From Acidobacteriota bacterium (lineage in GTDB: Bacteria; Acidobacteriota; Terriglobia; Terriglobales; Acidobacteriaceae): a stretch of 6,232 bases of DNA. The stretch is taken from NCBI GenBank assembly GCA_021778875.1, contig JAJYBT010000170.1, forward strand, positions 1 through 6,232. The letters run 5' to 3'. The notes below the pieces were generated by a model. The model did not search any database and had not been told where the DNA came from. It was given only the letters and a program-made list of their open reading frames with translations. Shown here in pieces: positions 4,326-6,232 of this stretch (positions within the stretch are counted from its first letter, which is position 1; every line of letters starts with the position of its first letter). Position numbers and translations under genes: made by a program.

Positions 4326-6232
4326 GTGCGCATCCTCACCCGCTACATTCTCGGCGAAATTCTCTCACACACGCTCATCGGATGCGCTCTGTTCACCTTT
4401 GTTCTCTTCATGCGCGATCTTCCCCACATCCTGGAGATGATCGTTCGCAACAGCTCCACCTTCACCAACGTTCTGGAGATCTTTCTTTTTACCCTGCCCA
4501 ATACCTTCCGCGTGACCATTCCCATGGCCGTGCTGGTAGGCATATTGCTGGGATTCAGCCGGCTGGCCGCAGACAGCGAAGTCATCGCCATGCGCGCCTC
4601 CGGCCTGGGAATCGGCTTCTTTGTGCGCGTGGCTTCGCTGGTAGCGGTGGGCGGAACCCTGATTGGGCTCGTGAATTCCCTATACGTTGCCCCGCGCGCC
4701 AATCAGGCCATCCTGGCCATGCAGCAAGCTTTGGAGACATCGCAGGCTTCGTATGAGATTCAGCCGCGTGTCTTCTACGAGGATTTTCGCAACTTTGTCC
4801 TTTACGTGCAGGATGTTCGCGGCGGCGCGGGCGCAGCCAACTGGCGGCAGGTTTTCATGGCGGATGTCAGCGATCCATCCACGCCGCTGATCACAACCGC
4901 AGCTTCGGCAACCGTCGTCAATGATTCGACCCAGGAACTGCTGATGCGCCTGCGCGACGGCTCCCGGCATGAGACCGTGGCAGGCCAGCCGCAGCAATAC
5001 AACATTTCCACCTTTACCAGCACGGATCTTCCTCTGACGCTCAGCCAGCAGAGCGACGTACACCTGGGCCGCATGGACACCGCCATCTACGCTCTCCCCA
5101 TGGATGCACTGGAGAAGCGCATCCACGGCCCGGACGGCAGACGATTTCTGATCGAGTACCACACGCGCCTGGCGTATCCGGCGGCATGCCTTGTGCTGAT
5201 GCTGGTCGGCGTTCCTCTCGGCGTGGTCTCGCGTCGTGGCGGCAAGAGCTCCGGCTTCGTCTTCACGTTGCTGCTGGTCATTCTTTACTACGTCCTCTCG
5301 TACACCGGCATAGCGCTGGGCCGCCAGGGCAAGCTGCCGCCGTCAATCGCTGTGTGGCTCGCCAACCTCGTCTTCGCCGCGGCGGGAATTTTTCTGCGGT
5401 GGCAAATGGCCAGCGGAGGCCGCGTTCTCAGCGCCTTTACAGGCCTTGCCTTGCGCATCCCGCGTCCCAGTTTCAGGCAGAGCCGCAATGGAAAGCGTCT
5501 CAGCTCTCTGCTCACCCGGCTTCAGCAGCCCACTTCGCGCTCAGGAGCCCACGGGGCCTTCCCGCGCATTCTGGATGGCTACGTAATTCGAGAGTTTCTG
5601 AACACGTTCTTCCTCGTGCTGATCAGCTTTGTGCTGCTGATGCTGGTCTTCACCTTCTTTGAGCTAGTGGGCGACATCATCCGCAACCACATTGCTCTCA
5701 CCACGGTTGGCGCCTATCTGGTAAACCTGACCCCCAGCATGCTCTACCAGATTGCGCCTCTGGCTGTACTCATCGCCGTCCTCGTCACATTTGGCGTGCT
5801 GAACCGCAACAGCGAAATCGTTGCCATGAAGGCAACCGGCATCAGTCTCTACCGGCTCGTTGTTCCCATCGTCTCCATCGCAGCCATCCTTTCCGTCTGC
5901 CTGTTTTTGTTTGACCAGTTCTACCTGCCGCAGGCCAATCGGCGGCAGGAGTCACTGCGCAGCACCATCAAGGGCCGTCCGCCTCAGACCTTCCTGCATC
6001 CCGAACAGAAGTGGATGTTTGGCCAGCCGCATCCCGGCGAACCCGGTCGCATCTTCTACTACCAGTTCTTTGATCCGGATCGCAACGAGTTTGCCAATCT
6101 CTCGATCTTCGAGTTCGATCCCTCCACGTTCTCTCTCACTCGGCGCATCTTTGCCGCACGTGTCTTCTGGGACTCCGACACGAATTCCTGGCACTTCCAG
6201 AATGGATGGGAGCGCGACCTGAACGGCGCCAA
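4326..6232 (+). CDS. lptF/lptG: Fused LptF-LptG family LPS export permease (3' truncated)
   Basis: The frame starts with GTG at 4326 and stays open to the window end (635 complete codons), so no stop is seen. Residues 1-360 form a full YjgP/YjgQ module: membrane segments near 11-30, 62-80 and 100-120, a periplasmic beta-jellyroll (about 122-270), then segments near 279-300, 309-329 and 338-358. A polar, Arg/Ser-rich linker (361-412) follows. A second module then begins at ILDGYVIREFLNTFF, with segments near 420-447, 471-491 and 510-532 and the start of a second jellyroll. The two modules share a cytoplasmic motif after the second segment: SEVIAMRASG (84-93) and SEIVAMKATG (496-505). LptF and LptG are normally separate proteins that pair with the LptB ATPase to extract LPS from the inner membrane towards LptC/LptA. 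Here both halves are in one chain, with an expected length near 770-800 residues. The gene lies 20 bases after copA and may be co-transcribed. Confidence 0.9.
   Translation, partial: MRILTRYILGEILSHTLIGCALFTFVLFMRDLPHILEMIVRNSSTFTNVLEIFLFTLPNTFRVTIPMAVLVGILLGFSRLAADSEVIAMRASGLGIGFFVRVASLVAVGGTLIGLVNSLYVAPRANQAILAMQQALETSQASYEIQPRVFYEDFRNFVLYVQDVRGGAGAANWRQVFMADVSDPSTPLITTAASATVVNDSTQELLMRLRDGSRHETVAGQPQQYNISTFTSTDLPLTLSQQSDVHLGRMDTAIYALPMDALEKRIHGPDGRRFLIEYHTRLAYPAACLVLMLVGVPLGVVSRRGGKSSGFVFTLLLVILYYVLSYTGIALGRQGKLPPSIAVWLANLVFAAAGIFLRWQMASGGRVLSAFTGLALRIPRPSFRQSRNGKRLSSLLTRLQQPTSRSGAHGAFPRILDGYVIREFLNTFFLVLISFVLLMLVFTFFELVGDIIRNHIALTTVGAYLVNLTPSMLYQIAPLAVLIAVLVTFGVLNRNSEIVAMKATGISLYRLVVPIVSIAAILSVCLFLFDQFYLPQANRRQESLRSTIKGRPPQTFLHPEQKWMFGQPHPGEPGRIFYYQFFDPDRNEFANLSIFEFDPSTFSLTRRIFAARVFWDSDTNSWHFQNGWERDLNGA

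Noticed and set aside
4680..5162. A 160-codon - strand open frame within the permease gene
   Set aside because: Antisense to the periplasmic jellyroll part of the LptF module, with no recognisable domain.
5562..5600. A separate start for an independent lptG gene
   Set aside because: There is no stop codon before the second module, no in-frame ATG near ILDGYVIREF and no ribosome binding site, so the modules are read as one protein.
5186..5662. A 158-codon + strand open frame within the permease gene
   Set aside because: It is a frame-shifted shadow; the in-phase reading from 4326 has membrane segments and conserved motifs without interruption.
1..6232. tRNA, rRNA, CRISPR arrays, insertion sequences or phage genes
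   Set aside because: No cloverleaf, repeated spacer-like units, transposase motifs or terminal inverted repeats were seen anywhere in the window.

Overview
The window looks like chromosomal DNA from a G+C-rich, Gram-negative member of the Acidobacteriota, most likely class Terriglobia (Acidobacteriales). The assignment rests on three things. The left edge holds the C-terminus of an Oar-like TonB-dependent receptor of the type greatly expanded in that phylum (EFFNAFNHTNYG...FGSITEVATPGREIQLSARVSF). The alpha/beta hydrolase has the sequence style of acidobacterial homologues. The right edge holds an LptF and an LptG permease joined in one polypeptide. This is judged from sequence style and recalled family knowledge, not from a database search.

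Layout: (1) positions 1-232, + strand, 3' end of the outer-membrane receptor gene. (2) 255-299, a strong hairpin between converging genes, probably a shared terminator. (3) 1668 down to 296, - strand, a two-gene unit: a Nudix hydrolase followed, through an ATGA overlap, by a membrane-anchored alpha/beta hydrolase. (4) 1669-1819, a 151-base divergent promoter region. (5) 1820-6232, + strand, a tightly packed run: a CopZ-like copper chaperone (69 aa), a CopA-type Cu(I) P1B-ATPase (755 aa), and a long reading frame that starts with GTG at 4326 and is still open at the window end. That last frame encodes a complete LptF-like permease module, a linker, and the first part of an LptG-like module.

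How the genes work together: CopZ and CopA form a standard cytoplasmic copper detoxification pair, in which the chaperone delivers Cu(I) to the ATPase and the ATPase exports it across the inner membrane. The LptF-LptG protein would be the membrane part of the LPS extractor (with LptB, not in the window). It begins only 20 bases after copA with no visible terminator, so co-transcription is plausible, though a functional link between copper export and LPS transport is inference. The Nudix/hydrolase pair is probably co-translated, but its substrates cannot be told from sequence. No RNA genes, CRISPR arrays, insertion sequences or phage genes were seen. The most notable features are the single-chain LptF-LptG architecture, the Pro-to-Gly change in the ATPase hinge motif, and the two-cysteine bracket around the catalytic histidine of the hydrolase.
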